Part shown: positions 27,821 to 36,947 of the stretch, in pieces
Numbering within the stretch: the stretch's first letter is position 1
Layout of the letters: every line of letters starts with the position of its first letter
Assembly: GCA_964594635.1 (NCBI GenBank)
Contig: CAZQMV010000006.1
Location: forward strand, 62,001-126,000
From: Berkiella sp964594635
Lineage (GTDB): Bacteria > Pseudomonadota > Gammaproteobacteria > Berkiellales > Berkiellaceae
Length of the DNA stretch: 64,000 bases
Direction of reading: 5' to 3'
Notes under the pieces: generated by a model
Database searches by the model: none
Seen by the model: only the letters and a program-made list of their open reading frames with translations
What the model was told of the DNA's origin: nothing
Made by a program: the position numbers and the translations under genes

Positions 27821-30270
27821 GATGTTTGTGTTCCTGTTCCTAGCGCATAATCAGGTGCAAATTCATCGACAGCGATGACTTTTTTACGAACCGATTCATA
27901 TCTTAGTAGTTCTTGTTTTTCATTAGCATCAATAACGCCAAGATCAAATGCTGCTTGGCATTTTTCGACAAAAGACAAATGCTTACTAATTTCTTTTCTT
28001 TTAACTGCTTTATTCATTTTTTCAAGAGCAGGTTGAATAGCGATTAATTCTGCAAAACCCACTTCCATCAAACCCGTTGGATCGTTTTCATGCTTGCCCA
28101 CATAACAAATCTTGGTTAGCTTTTCACGAAGTAATGATGGCTCTAACATTACTTTTGCAACGATGCTACCCAATTTATCACTTGGCAAGGAAAATGCTCT
28201 ACCAAACGGGAATACGATGAATTTGAGTAATTTGCCAATAATCGGGTAAGAGAAATTTTCAAAGAAACCATAAAAAGCTTCTTGGGTTTTATAGCAACAC
28301 ATTTGTAAAGACCATTTAGCGACAGGCCATTCATCGGTAAGACGACCTTGATCGTAATAATATTTTAAAGTTGCAGAGGCGATTTGCAAATGGCTTAATA
28401 CATCACCTAAACGAGCGGAAAGTTTCTCTTTACGTTTAAGATCTCCGCCTAACGTCATCATGGCGACATCGGCACAAATCGCCAACCCTGCAGATAACCA
28501 AGACAGCTTTTGCTCAAAATAACGACATTCGCTTGCAAGCTTAGTGCGATGTAATAAACCGCGAGTTAACGATAGCCAGAAACATCTAGCAAAATTGGAA
28601 GCAATGTAACCTGCATGCTTAACAAGGATTTCATCAAAGCGATTGACAGCATCGATTGGATCACGATTGTAAGACATCGCAATTTGCATTTCTTCATAGA
28701 CATAAGGATGACAACGGATCGCTCCTTGTCCAAAGATGATTAAGCTGCGGGTTAATATATTGGCACCCTCTACCGTAATGCTAACGGGCATTGATTGATA
28801 GCCTCTGCCTAGGTAATTACTAGGCCCCATCATGATCCCTCGACCACCATGAATATCCATCGCATCATTGATGACAATCCTAGACATTTCTGTCATATGG
28901 TATTTTGCAATAGCTGTTGCAACAGCAGCCCGAATATTTTGCCTAATGGGTATTAAAGTAAAGAGTCGTGTTGATTCTAAAAGGTAGGTGTAACCTGCAA
29001 TGCGAGTCAGTGCCTCTTCAACGCCTTCAAATTGTCCAATGGCAGTATTAAATTGACGACGAATAGCAGCATAAGCACCTGTCATTCGAAAGGCAAACGA
29101 GCCGGTTGCTGTGCTAAGCGCTGGCAAGGAAATACCTCTTCCTGCTGAGAGGCACTCCATTAACATGCGCCAACCTTTACCGGCCATTTGTTGGCCACCG
29201 ATGATCCAATCCATCGGAACAAAAACATCCTTGCCACGAATAGGGCCATTCATAAAAGCCATATTCAAAGGAAAGTGACGATTCCCAATCTCAATGCCAG
29301 GATGATTGGTGGGCATCAAGCAAACTGTGATACCCAGATCGGACTTTTCACCTAATAAGCCATCTGGATCATAAAGCTTGAAAGCGAGTCCCATCACCGT
29401 CGCAACAGGAGCTAACGTTATATAGCGTTTATCAAAATTTAAGCGGATCCCTAAAACTTCGCGCCCTTCATGCATTCCTTTGCAGATAATGCCTTTATCT
29501 GGAATTGCCCCTGCATCTGAACCAGCTTCTGGCCCTGTTAAAGCAAAACAAGGAATATCGGTGCCATTCGCTAACCGTGGCAAGTAGTAATCTTTTTGTT
29601 CTTCTGTGCCGTAGTGCAACAGCAATTCAGCAGGTCCTAAGGAATTGGGCACCATGGTCGTTACAGCGGCGCTAATGCTGCGTGTGCCTATTTTCATGAT
29701 GACGGCTGAATGAGCTTCAGGAGAAAATTCTAGACCACCATATTTTTTAGGAATAATCATGCCAAAGAATTTTTCTTGGCGAAGGTAGGCCCATGCCTCA
29801 GGGGGCAAGTCACTATATTTGTGGACAATTTTCCAGTCGTTGAGCAAACTACAAAATGTTTCAACTTGATTATCAACGAAAGCTTGCTCTTCACTGCTCA
29901 AGCCAGGCTTTGGCATGGCTATCAATTGCTGCCAATCGGGTCTACCTTGGAAAAGTTCCTTTTCCCACCATACGTCCCCTGCTTCGATGGCTTCTTTTTC
30001 TGTATCGCTCATACCTGGCAACACAGAACGAAACCATTGAAATAATTTTTCGCTAAACGGTTTTCGAATGCTTGGTACATTTAAAGGAATCGTAACGGCA
30101 AGCAACAGGGGCCATAAGATCAGTGCAGACCAGGCAACACATCCTGTTACTTGGAGTAAAATCAAAGCGCCCGCAAAAAGCGAAGTCCATGCCCAAATGG
30201 GTAATCGATAGTATGCGGCCCCCCAAATTAGACCAATAATGACTATCAGTAGGGACCATCCACCCATCAT
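27784..30270 (-). CDS. fadE: Acyl-CoA dehydrogenase FadE
   Basis: The 828-residue protein has the proteobacterial FadE architecture. Hydrophobic segments at 2-70 (LLIVIIGLIWGAAYY and SALILWPLLLAVTIPL) suggest membrane association. The acyl-CoA dehydrogenase core follows, with CFALTGPEAGSDAG, NSLGPAELLLHYGTEEQK, ITVEGANILTRSLIIFGQGA and the family's DUF1974-type C-terminal domain. It performs the first beta-oxidation step using FAD. E. coli FadE is 814 residues. This is the first gene of the five-gene minus-strand beta-oxidation run, so its promoter lies in 30271-30500. Confidence 0.94.
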   Translation of the reverse strand: MMGGWSLLIVIIGLIWGAAYYRLPIWAWTSLFAGALILLQVTGCVAWSALILWPLLLAVTIPLNVPSIRKPFSEKLFQWFRSVLPGMSDTEKEAIEAGDVWWEKELFQGRPDWQQLIAMPKPGLSSEEQAFVDNQVETFCSLLNDWKIVHKYSDLPPEAWAYLRQEKFFGMIIPKKYGGLEFSPEAHSAVIMKIGTRSISAAVTTMVPNSLGPAELLLHYGTEEQKDYYLPRLANGTDIPCFALTGPEAGSDAGAIPDKGIICKGMHEGREVLGIRLNFDKRYITLAPVATVMGLAFKLYDPDGLLGEKSDLGITVCLMPTNHPGIEIGNRHFPLNMAFMNGPIRGKDVFVPMDWIIGGQQMAGKGWRMLMECLSAGRGISLPALSTATGSFAFRMTGAYAAIRRQFNTAIGQFEGVEEALTRIAGYTYLLESTRLFTLIPIRQNIRAAVATAIAKYHMTEMSRIVINDAMDIHGGRGIMMGPSNYLGRGYQSMPVSITVEGANILTRSLIIFGQGAIRCHPYVYEEMQIAMSYNRDPIDAVNRFDEILVKHAGYIASNFARCFWLSLTRGLLHRTKLASECRYFEQKLSWLSAGLAICADVAMMTLGGDLKRKEKLSARLGDVLSHLQIASATLKYYYDQGRLTDEWPVAKWSLQMCCYKTQEAFYGFFENFSYPIIGKLLKFIVFPFGRAFSLPSDKLGSIVAKVMLEPSLLREKLTKICYVGKHENDPTGLMEVGFAELIAIQPALEKMNKAVKRKEISKHLSFVEKCQAAFDLGVIDANEKQELLRYESVRKKVIAVDEFAPDYALGTGTQTSCQTEKVEIKIE

Positions 30271-30410
30271 CTCACTCCCTTTTACGATTTTACTTTATTA
30301 TCATCGGCAACAAATGTTAGAGCATCAACACAAAAGATTTAGGCTAGAATTGTGCAGCTTAAGCTAAACTACTGTGTTGTAGGAATTCTTGTCAAATTGA
30401 TAATTAAGGA

Positions 30411-30438
30411 AAATGTGAATTTGTGGTGTTACACATTT
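30411..30438. promoter_or_regulatory. Inverted repeat in the divergent fadE/small-acidic-protein promoter region
   Basis: AAATGTG (30411-30417) and CACATTT (30432-30438) are exact inverse complements with a 14-nt spacer. The position between two divergent transcription units suits an operator, possibly for the fatty-acid regulator. The binding protein is unknown. Confidence 0.35.
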
Positions 30439-30500
30439 GGATAACTTGATTACTTTTTAACTATAACAGTGGTATGGTAGTAGTAATAGGGAGGTGCGAT

Positions 30501-30803
30501 ATGCGTCATCATGAGCACCCTGATATTGGTTACTGGTACAAAGATCAAGAAGCGAACCACTTATTCGAGGTAGTCGCCTCCGATGACCATGATCAGTATG
30601 TGGAAATACAATATTTCGCCGGAGAAATTGAGGAAGTCGATTTAGAAACTTGGTACGAACTCGATTTAAAAAGGATCCCTGCCCCTGAAGATTGGTCAGG
30701 TCCCTATGAAGTGGCGCGCGAAGATCTTGGCTATTCTGACGAAACTATCCACCCTGAAGATTGGTCAGGCCCCCTAGCAGAATTAGAACCCACCGAAATG
30801 TAA
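30501..30803 (+). CDS. Small acidic conserved gammaproteobacterial protein
   Basis: 100 residues from ATG 30501, which has GGGAGG six bases upstream; the frame stays open to 30474. The protein starts with HHEHPDIGYWYKD and is rich in Asp and Glu. It has two copies of PEDWSGP (around 66 and 88). It resembles small conserved gammaproteobacterial proteins of unknown function (possibly DUF6763; recalled, not checked). It is predicted cytoplasmic. It precedes lexA by about 300 bases and is probably a separate unit. Confidence 0.75.
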   Translation: MRHHEHPDIGYWYKDQEANHLFEVVASDDHDQYVEIQYFAGEIEEVDLETWYELDLKRIPAPEDWSGPYEVAREDLGYSDETIHPEDWSGPLAELEPTEM

Positions 30804-31101
30804 CTCTTCTTTGCTGAATCTACAATAACACTTATCTTACAGCGCGTTACCGCGCCGAAGCATCTATATGTAGGCGAATCGCTACGCCGCACAAAAAGCC
30901 TGTCAACAACAAGGTTTTTCTTGCAATGCAATAAACTTTGCGTAAATCGCGATCTCATTTTAATATTGAGAGTGGGAAATAAAATATCCATTGTGCTAAA
31001 AATTCGTTATATTCTTTAGTACAATTATACATGAGCGAAGTTGGCGAACTCTAGAACCGGAAGCTATACTGGTTCTGTACCTTTGAACAGGAAGCAAAGC
31101 T
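30804..31101. other. Intergenic region upstream of lexA
   Basis: No gene is seen in these 298 bases. The first half has small GC-rich inverted repeats (GCGCGTTACCGCGC at about 30841). The second half is AT-rich and holds the lexA promoter, an AGAACC...GGTTCT inverted repeat (31053-31076) and the LexA box at 31075-31090. Confidence 0.6.
31075..31090 (+). promoter_or_regulatory. LexA box (CTGT-N8-ACAG) in the lexA leader
   Basis: CTGTACCTTTGAACAG matches the gammaproteobacterial LexA operator consensus CTGT-N8-ACAG exactly and lies 11 bases before the lexA ATG. It predicts self-repression and shows that this LexA probably keeps the usual DNA specificity. Confidence 0.85.
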
Positions 31102-31731
31102 ATGCCTACAAGTTCCTCTCCACAAACTCTGACACTTACGCGTCGCCAGTCAGAAGTGCTACAGGTCATTCGTAATCATATTGAAAAAACAGGTGCTCCA
31201 CCTACCCGTGCAGAAATCGCAAAAACCTTAGGTTTTCGCTCGGTAAACGCGGCTGAAGATCATTTGAAAGCGTTGGCTCGTAAAGGTGCTATCGTATTAG
31301 CGCCCGGTACTTCACGTGGCATCCAATTGGCAAAAGAACATGGTATTGGATTACCTATCATTAAAAGCCCAGGCGCAGATGTGCTGGTTTTTTCTGAGAA
31401 AAATTTTGATGGCAGAATGCGCATTCAAAATGAATTCTTTAATCCAAAGCCAGATTATTTGCTACAAATCCAAGGCCTGAGCTTAACAGGCGCTGGAATT
31501 AAAGACGGTGATTTACTTGCAATACACTGCTGTGATCACGCTGATAACGGAAAAATCATTATTGCTAGGGTAAACAATAAAGTAGTGATTCGACGTTACT
31601 TCCGTCACGGTGACCAAATCGAATTAAGAGCTGAAAACCCAGATTACGCGCCAATCTATCTTAATGCCACGATGCAGCCTTTAGTGATTGAAGGTGTGGG
31701 CGTTGGTGTTATTAGAACAAGCAGTCTGTAA
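31102..31731 (+). CDS. lexA: LexA repressor homologue with altered self-cleavage residues
   Basis: The 209-residue protein aligns without gaps to E. coli LexA (offset +8) from the winged helix-turn-helix (RAEIAKTLGFRSVNAAEDHLKAL) to the end (VGVIR). The cleavage/dimer domain keeps catalytic Ser127 (Ser119 in E. coli; GLSL), but the scissile Ala-Gly is Ala92-Asp93. Gly85Asp is the change in the non-inducible E. coli lexA3 allele. Catalytic Lys156 is Arg164 (VVIRRY). Both changes predict very poor RecA-stimulated self-cleavage. A LexA box precedes the gene. It is probably a repressor that does not respond to DNA damage in the usual way, or is removed by another route. Confidence 0.93.
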   Translation: MPTSSSPQTLTLTRRQSEVLQVIRNHIEKTGAPPTRAEIAKTLGFRSVNAAEDHLKALARKGAIVLAPGTSRGIQLAKEHGIGLPIIKSPGADVLVFSEKNFDGRMRIQNEFFNPKPDYLLQIQGLSLTGAGIKDGDLLAIHCCDHADNGKIIIARVNNKVVIRRYFRHGDQIELRAENPDYAPIYLNATMQPLVIEGVGVGVIRTSSL

Positions 31732-31807
31732 GACAAGACTTTTATGCCCGACGAAGCCGAAAGCTAAGACGGGCACCACTTAGAAGACAAAGGTACAAAT
31801 TTGTTTT

Positions 31808-31990
31808 TTAAGCTGATTTGGATAAGTGCTGATTGATCAAGGCGTTATAATTCTCAAACGCCTTTTCTTTTTTTTCCCAATTTTCCAGGGTTTGCATTTT
31901 ATTGTAATTTTCGGCTGCTTTGGCGTAGTCGTGATAAAGCTTTAACTGAATATATATTTGGTGGGACTCACCTTGTAATTCTTTTAACAC
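31808..31990 (-). CDS. Small hypothetical protein
   Basis: This 60-residue frame starts at GTG 31990 with AGGAG six bases upstream. The product is charged and helical, rich in Lys, Glu, Asn and Tyr (HDYAKAAENYNKMQTLENWEKKEKAFENYNAL broken into short helices), with no hydrophobic segment. No family is recognised. The good ribosome-binding site and non-random composition favour a real gene, but its short length leaves doubt. Confidence 0.45.
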   Translation of the reverse strand: MLKELQGESHQIYIQLKLYHDYAKAAENYNKMQTLENWEKKEKAFENYNALINQHLSKSA

Positions 31991-32242
31991 CTTAAACTCC
32001 TGTCAACTCAACTTTTTAATGCATTTTACCTCTAGCATCATAATGAAATAGGGCTTTATCGTAAAGCACCTTGCTACAAAAGCGCACAAATACCCCCTCC
32101 AAATGCTCACAAAATAGCCGGCAAACTCTAATCGATTGATAAATATGGCAAAATTCCAAAGCGGGTGAAAAAATGACGAGTTGTAATACAAGCTAGTTAA
32201 ATCATATAATTTAATATGAGTCCTTGATAGATAAGCAAAGGC
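31991..32242. other. Divergent intergenic region
   Basis: These 252 AT-rich bases separate the small minus-strand gene from the effector-like gene. Nothing recognisable is seen apart from TA-rich promoter-like sequence near 32200-32216. Confidence 0.5.
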
Positions 32243-33658
32243 ATGGTGTCATCCGTTGAAGCTACACGCGCAGAATTGGGATCCATTAAAAAACAGCTTG
32301 CGGCTATAAAAAAGCAAGCCTCCCTCTCAGAGCCTGCTATCCCTCTGATCAATGCCTCTCTTGATGCGGTTGCTTCCTTTGATGAAGAGGTCGCATTACC
32401 TTTACAGAATTTGCTGCACTACCTCAGCCAGCTCAAGGCAATGCTAAAGAGCAAGGAAGCACAAAACCTTGTGGCAAAGGCCAGACAAGGCTGCATTAAC
32501 CTACTCATCGATATGTTTAATAAAAATCAGCAAAAACTTGATTCACTCCAAAGTGGTACGAATAAGTTAAAAGAACAATATCACTCTGAGTTTTTAGAAT
32601 CCAAAGAACAGTTAGCACAAAATTATCATCAACATAAAGAACGCCCCAAAGCAACTGGCTACCTGGGACAGCTTTTCCAATTTTTAGATTTTTTAGCGCC
32701 TTTAAGAAAAGCAGAATTCATCAATGCGTTACACGCTCAAACCATTAAATATTATCGACAAACTCAAGTGGCAGACACTTCATTTAACCATGCACACTTA
32801 CCTGAAATAATGCAGCTTGAAATTATGCAACGTGTGATCCAGCAAACCTTAATGAATGAACCTACTTTTAACTTAGACATGCTCCCCCGAACTTCGCATT
32901 CTTATCAATTTTTTATGAAAGAACTGGTTGGTCGCTATCAAGGTATTGTGATAGGTAATCTTTCGATTGATGATAACAACTATGAAGCCTCTCGTGAGTG
33001 GTTGACCCAAATCAATAAAGTCATGAAGCAACCTCTACAAACCTATCAATTTATCAATGAAATGGATAAATTTTCTGCGAGTGAACAACGCCGCTATGAA
33101 AAAGCATCAGCGCCTCTCTTTTCAACACAGCCATTGCAAGATAAAAGTGAAACGCCAGAGGAATTTAAAAAATTGACCACTTATGATGAGAATTTCATCG
33201 TTAATGTATTAGCGCTTCTTGACACAGCTTACCCACAGTCAGCGATTGTGCAATTCTCGAATAATAAGGGCGGCGGAGTACATTCAATCGCGATTGCCAA
33301 AGATGAACGTGGGATCTGGTTACATGATCCGAAGCAATATTGTGTCTATTTCCCAAATAAGGTATTGGGTTCGGATGAAGCGACCCTTCATTTCACTGCT
33401 TTCTTTAACGATTTTCACCAACGCAATTATCCAAACCTCACGCAAGTTGCTTTGGTACATTTGCCTGAAAAAAGACCGGCTAGCGAGAAGGAATTATCGC
33501 AAAGAACGACGCATGAAATACATGAACGTGAACAACCCTTAATTCTAGGACCGGGTCCTGGATTGAATAAAAAACCTTCTTTTGAGCTAGAGTCAGCTTC
33601 ACCCAAACCAGGTCCCAAAAGCGATGGGCCAGGACGCGGCCCTAAAACGAGTTATTAA
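32243..33658 (+). CDS. Unknown effector-like protein with possible Cys-His-Asp protease-like segment
   Basis: The 471-residue protein has no signal peptide. Residues 1-130 are helical with coiled-coil character, 140-290 are helical, and residues 335-400 form a compact segment GGGVHSIAIAKDERGIWLHDP. The spacing of His347 and Asp362, with a hydrophobic strand between them, recalls C58/YopT-type cysteine proteases (GHAVG...FDPN-like). A catalytic Cys is not evident: the only candidates are Cys84 and Cys367. The last 45 residues are Gly/Pro/Lys-rich (LGPGPGLNKKP, KPGPKSDGPGRGP). No family is firmly recognised. A host-targeted role is inferred from composition and genome type. Confidence 0.6.
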   Translation: MVSSVEATRAELGSIKKQLAAIKKQASLSEPAIPLINASLDAVASFDEEVALPLQNLLHYLSQLKAMLKSKEAQNLVAKARQGCINLLIDMFNKNQQKLDSLQSGTNKLKEQYHSEFLESKEQLAQNYHQHKERPKATGYLGQLFQFLDFLAPLRKAEFINALHAQTIKYYRQTQVADTSFNHAHLPEIMQLEIMQRVIQQTLMNEPTFNLDMLPRTSHSYQFFMKELVGRYQGIVIGNLSIDDNNYEASREWLTQINKVMKQPLQTYQFINEMDKFSASEQRRYEKASAPLFSTQPLQDKSETPEEFKKLTTYDENFIVNVLALLDTAYPQSAIVQFSNNKGGGVHSIAIAKDERGIWLHDPKQYCVYFPNKVLGSDEATLHFTAFFNDFHQRNYPNLTQVALVHLPEKRPASEKELSQRTTHEIHEREQPLILGPGPGLNKKPSFELESASPKPGPKSDGPGRGPKTSY

Positions 33659-34211
33659 GAAACCGTTCCAGCATGGCGTGACCATGTTCAGTTAATACCG
33701 ACTCCGGATGAAATTGCACCCCAAATACAGGATAGTCTTTGTGCTGAAGCGCCATGATTTCGTTTTGTGCGGTGCGAGCTGTCACTTTTAAACAAGAAGG
33801 CAGAGAAGCTTCGTCTACAATCAATGAGTGGTAACGAGCAACCCGAAATGGACTAGGTAGATCTTTGAATAAACCTTGGCCATCATGATAGACACTCGAA
33901 GCCTTGCCATGCTTAGGTGTGTTTGCACGAACAACTTTTCCGCCACATGCTTGACCAATTGCTTGATGCCCTAAGCACACGCCTAATAATGGTATTTTGT
34001 GTAAAAAGGCGTTCACTAATGATAAACAGATCCCTGCTTCGTTAGGCGAACAAGGCCCGGGGGACATAATGATATGGCTTGGGTTTACGGTTGCGATGTC
34101 GTCTAGGGTGATAGCGTCATTACGAACGACCTGATAGTTATGCCCCAACTCAGCCACATAACGAGCTAAGTTAAATACAAAAGAGTCATAATTATCAATG
34201 AGAAGAATCAT
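33642..34211 (-). CDS. pabA: Aminodeoxychorismate/anthranilate synthase glutamine amidotransferase component
   Basis: About 189 residues from ATG 34211 (ILLIDNYDSFVFNLARY), with GGGA seven bases upstream. It is a class I glutamine amidotransferase: the nucleophile is Cys in LLGVCLGHQAIGQ (~79), the oxyanion motif MSPGPCSPNEAG is present, and the His-Glu pair is in FGVQFHPESVLTEHG. It supplies ammonia to PabB or TrpE, making aminodeoxychorismate (folate) or anthranilate. Neither partner is nearby, so pabA versus trpG is not settled. It overlaps the convergent gene by 17 bases. Confidence 0.88.
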   Translation of the reverse strand: MILLIDNYDSFVFNLARYVAELGHNYQVVRNDAITLDDIATVNPSHIIMSPGPCSPNEAGICLSLVNAFLHKIPLLGVCLGHQAIGQACGGKVVRANTPKHGKASSVYHDGQGLFKDLPSPFRVARYHSLIVDEASLPSCLKVTARTAQNEIMALQHKDYPVFGVQFHPESVLTEHGHAMLERFLNNSF

Positions 34212-34340
34212 TATTATTCCCAATTTAGGAGCCTTGCTTAACAAGATTTGCTTATGCTAACAAAATGTATAAATCTTGAATAGGTGTAGGTATGATAAAT
34301 TTAAACCCTATAACAACCTATAACGAATAGACACAACCCT

Positions 34341-36311
34341 ATGCAAAGCCTCTGTTTGAAAAATACTCTTCTCATCATTTGCTTTAACCTCCTTTGTGCA
34401 TTCATTGCTCCCCTTCACGCAGAAGAAGATCTCGCTACACAACGCGATATCTTTAATCGTGCAGAGCACGCGTTAAAAAAGGGGGATGTTCAAACTTATA
34501 AGCGGCTAGCAGAAAAAATACCAACCTATCCTTTATTTCCCTATCTTCTCTATGAAGAAATGAAAGTAAAAATTAAGAGCACCAAACCAACAACAGTGAA
34601 GCTTAGTCAAATCGATGAGTTCAAAAAAGAATATCCAGACTTTCCGTTTCACTATTCGTTAAGAACACAGTGGCTAAACCAAATGGCAAGCACCAAAAAT
34701 TGGCCAGCCTATGTTAAAGGATATTTACCAAGCGATAATGCCGAACTCGCTTGTCAATATTATTATGGCCAATATCAGGTCACTAAGGATGCGAACTATC
34801 TTGATAAAGCCAAACCACTATGGTTAGTCGGTTTTTCACAGCCAGATGCTTGCAATGGCCTATTTAATGCTTGGCAAAAAGCAGGTAAATTAACCCCTGC
34901 CCTGGCATTCAAACGATATCGACTTGCCTTAGAAGGCAAAAACTTTGATTTAGCAAAACATTTGACAAAGCATCTGAGCAAAGCTGATCAAATCACTGCC
35001 AATGCATGGTTAAAAATGGTGAAGACTCCCACTATCATCACTCAACAAAGCTTTCATGACAGTTTAAAAAATACCCCCAACAAAACCAAACTGATTATAT
35101 TGAGTCAAGGCATCAAACTGTTTGCGAAAGCCAATGCAGAAAGAGCGTTAAGTTGGTGGAATGCGCATGGTCATGAGTACCCTTTTACAGATGAACAAAA
35201 AAAACAAATTCAACGTGAAATCGGTATTTATCTTTCACATCAAAAAAGTTCGGTTGCGCTAGATTGGTTAACCGAAATACCTGAAGAAGCACACGATGCC
35301 GTTTCAAGAGAATGGCGAGTTCGCAATGCTATTGCTAATCATGACTGGTCATGTGCCCTAAAATGGATAGATAAATTAAGTAAAGAACAACAAGAGGATA
35401 ACGCTTGGCAATATTGGCGTGCCCGAGCTTTAGAAAGATTGAATCGCAAAACAGAAGCGGATGTTATTTATGAAGCATTAGCACCAACACGTACTTATTA
35501 CGGTTTTTTAGCAAGCTTACATTTGCAAAAGCCTCTTTCTTTACAACATCAAGCACCTGCGATCCCTCCCAATGTCACCAACGATGTACATAATTCACCC
35601 GGCATTCGACGCTTTAAAGAATTGATGATCATTGGGAAAATTTCACCTGCAAGAATTGAGTGGTTTGCCGCAGTTGACAAAATGAATGAACAAGAACGCT
35701 TAGCTGCAGCTAAATTCGCAGAAGAAATGAACTTGCACGATATCGCTATTTTCACCATGGCTAAATGCGAATTCCGCGATGATGTTTGGCTACGGTTTCC
35801 CTTGGCACATCAGCAAGAAATTGTGAGTAACGCCACCAAGCATAACATTGATCCTGCATGGGTGTTTGCGATTGCTCGCCAAGAAAGTGCTTTTTTCACT
35901 GATGCCGTTTCACCTGCTGGCGCAAGAGGCTTAATGCAGCTTATGCCTTCAACAGCGAAAATCTTAGCCAAAAAGTATGATGTTCATTTTGATGGTGACA
36001 ATTTGCTTCATACACCTTTGGTTAATGTTCAACTAGGTACGGTGTATTTAAAAAATTTAAAACAACGGATGCATAACAACACCATACTTGCAACAGCCTC
36101 TTATAATGCAGGCCCATTAAATATCCAACGATGGCTACCTTCAGAGAAGACATTGGAAGCGGATATTTGGATTGAAACCATACCTTATAAAGAAACCCGT
36201 GAATATGTTAAAAACGTGCTTACTTTTACCAGTATTTACAGGCAACGGTTAGGTTATCCAGCAGCATTAGCCTTAATGATGAAACCCATTCCTGTTAAAA
36301 GTAATACCTGA
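34341..36311 (+). CDS. slt: Soluble lytic murein transglycosylase
   Basis: The 656-residue periplasmic protein has a signal peptide (LLIICFNLLCAFIAPLHA). A long alpha-superhelical U-domain spans ~35-460 (repeats such as DNAWQYWRARALERLNRKTEA). The lysozyme-like catalytic domain contains IARQESAFFTDAVSPAGARG (catalytic Glu in QESAF), LMQLMPSTAK and ASYNAGP. It cleaves peptidoglycan glycan strands to 1,6-anhydro products. Length and order match Slt70. It supplies the anhydro-muropeptides later processed by the NagZ encoded in this window. Confidence 0.93.
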   Translation: MQSLCLKNTLLIICFNLLCAFIAPLHAEEDLATQRDIFNRAEHALKKGDVQTYKRLAEKIPTYPLFPYLLYEEMKVKIKSTKPTTVKLSQIDEFKKEYPDFPFHYSLRTQWLNQMASTKNWPAYVKGYLPSDNAELACQYYYGQYQVTKDANYLDKAKPLWLVGFSQPDACNGLFNAWQKAGKLTPALAFKRYRLALEGKNFDLAKHLTKHLSKADQITANAWLKMVKTPTIITQQSFHDSLKNTPNKTKLIILSQGIKLFAKANAERALSWWNAHGHEYPFTDEQKKQIQREIGIYLSHQKSSVALDWLTEIPEEAHDAVSREWRVRNAIANHDWSCALKWIDKLSKEQQEDNAWQYWRARALERLNRKTEADVIYEALAPTRTYYGFLASLHLQKPLSLQHQAPAIPPNVTNDVHNSPGIRRFKELMIIGKISPARIEWFAAVDKMNEQERLAAAKFAEEMNLHDIAIFTMAKCEFRDDVWLRFPLAHQQEIVSNATKHNIDPAWVFAIARQESAFFTDAVSPAGARGLMQLMPSTAKILAKKYDVHFDGDNLLHTPLVNVQLGTVYLKNLKQRMHNNTILATASYNAGPLNIQRWLPSEKTLEADIWIETIPYKETREYVKNVLTFTSIYRQRLGYPAALALMMKPIPVKSNT

Positions 36312-36386
36312 TCGATTTTAGGCCCTTCGTGACTCATTTATCATCTATGGTTAAATTAGAGCCTCTCACTTTTCAGTGCTGTAAAA

Positions 36387-36947
36387 ATGAACAACCAAGA
36401 AATGGTAAACAACAGTGGGTCTTTGCAGTCTCAGGATGCATTACTTGAGTCTAATATTCATTTTCCGCATTTGATCCAATCACACTACTTTTCTTTTAAA
36501 ACCCCACAAGAAGCAACGGATGTTGCAAAAACCATTGCATCTATTTGCAATATCAAGCACAAAAACATTGAACTTGGTTTAAATGAAGTCTTTTTAAATG
36601 CGATTGAGCATGGCAATTTAAGCATTAGCTCTGAAGAAAAATCTCGGTTAAAAACCAATCATAGCTGGCAAACTGAGATTGAGCAGCGCTTAAATCATCC
36701 TCTTTATCAATTTAAGCAAGTTGAAGTGATTGCAGAACTCACTCCGACGCATATTATCATTACCATTACGGACGAAGGAGAGGGCTTTGCTTGGCGCGAA
36801 TTAGAACAAGCATCGTTTGCTACAACAGCAGGCGCTTATCATGGACGGGGCTTATTGGTCGCACGATCATTATGCTTTGATAAGATGGAATTCAGTGAAA
36901 AGGGGAATCAAGTTGCCTGTCTTGTGTACCAAACACCTGCAAGTTAA
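36387..36947 (+). CDS. RsbW-like serine kinase/ATP-binding anti-sigma-type protein
   Basis: The 186-residue single-domain protein has the GHKL ATP-binding fold: N box IELGLNEVFLNAIEHGNL (~59-76), G1 TITDEGEGF (~130-138) and GRGLLVARSLC (~152). RsbW/SpoIIAB-type proteins phosphorylate a STAS-domain antagonist and bind a sigma factor. No free-standing STAS protein or PP2C phosphatase is adjacent, though the next gene encodes a SulP transporter ending in a STAS domain. The target is unknown. Confidence 0.82.
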   Translation: MNNQEMVNNSGSLQSQDALLESNIHFPHLIQSHYFSFKTPQEATDVAKTIASICNIKHKNIELGLNEVFLNAIEHGNLSISSEEKSRLKTNHSWQTEIEQRLNHPLYQFKQVEVIAELTPTHIIITITDEGEGFAWRELEQASFATTAGAYHGRGLLVARSLCFDKMEFSEKGNQVACLVYQTPAS

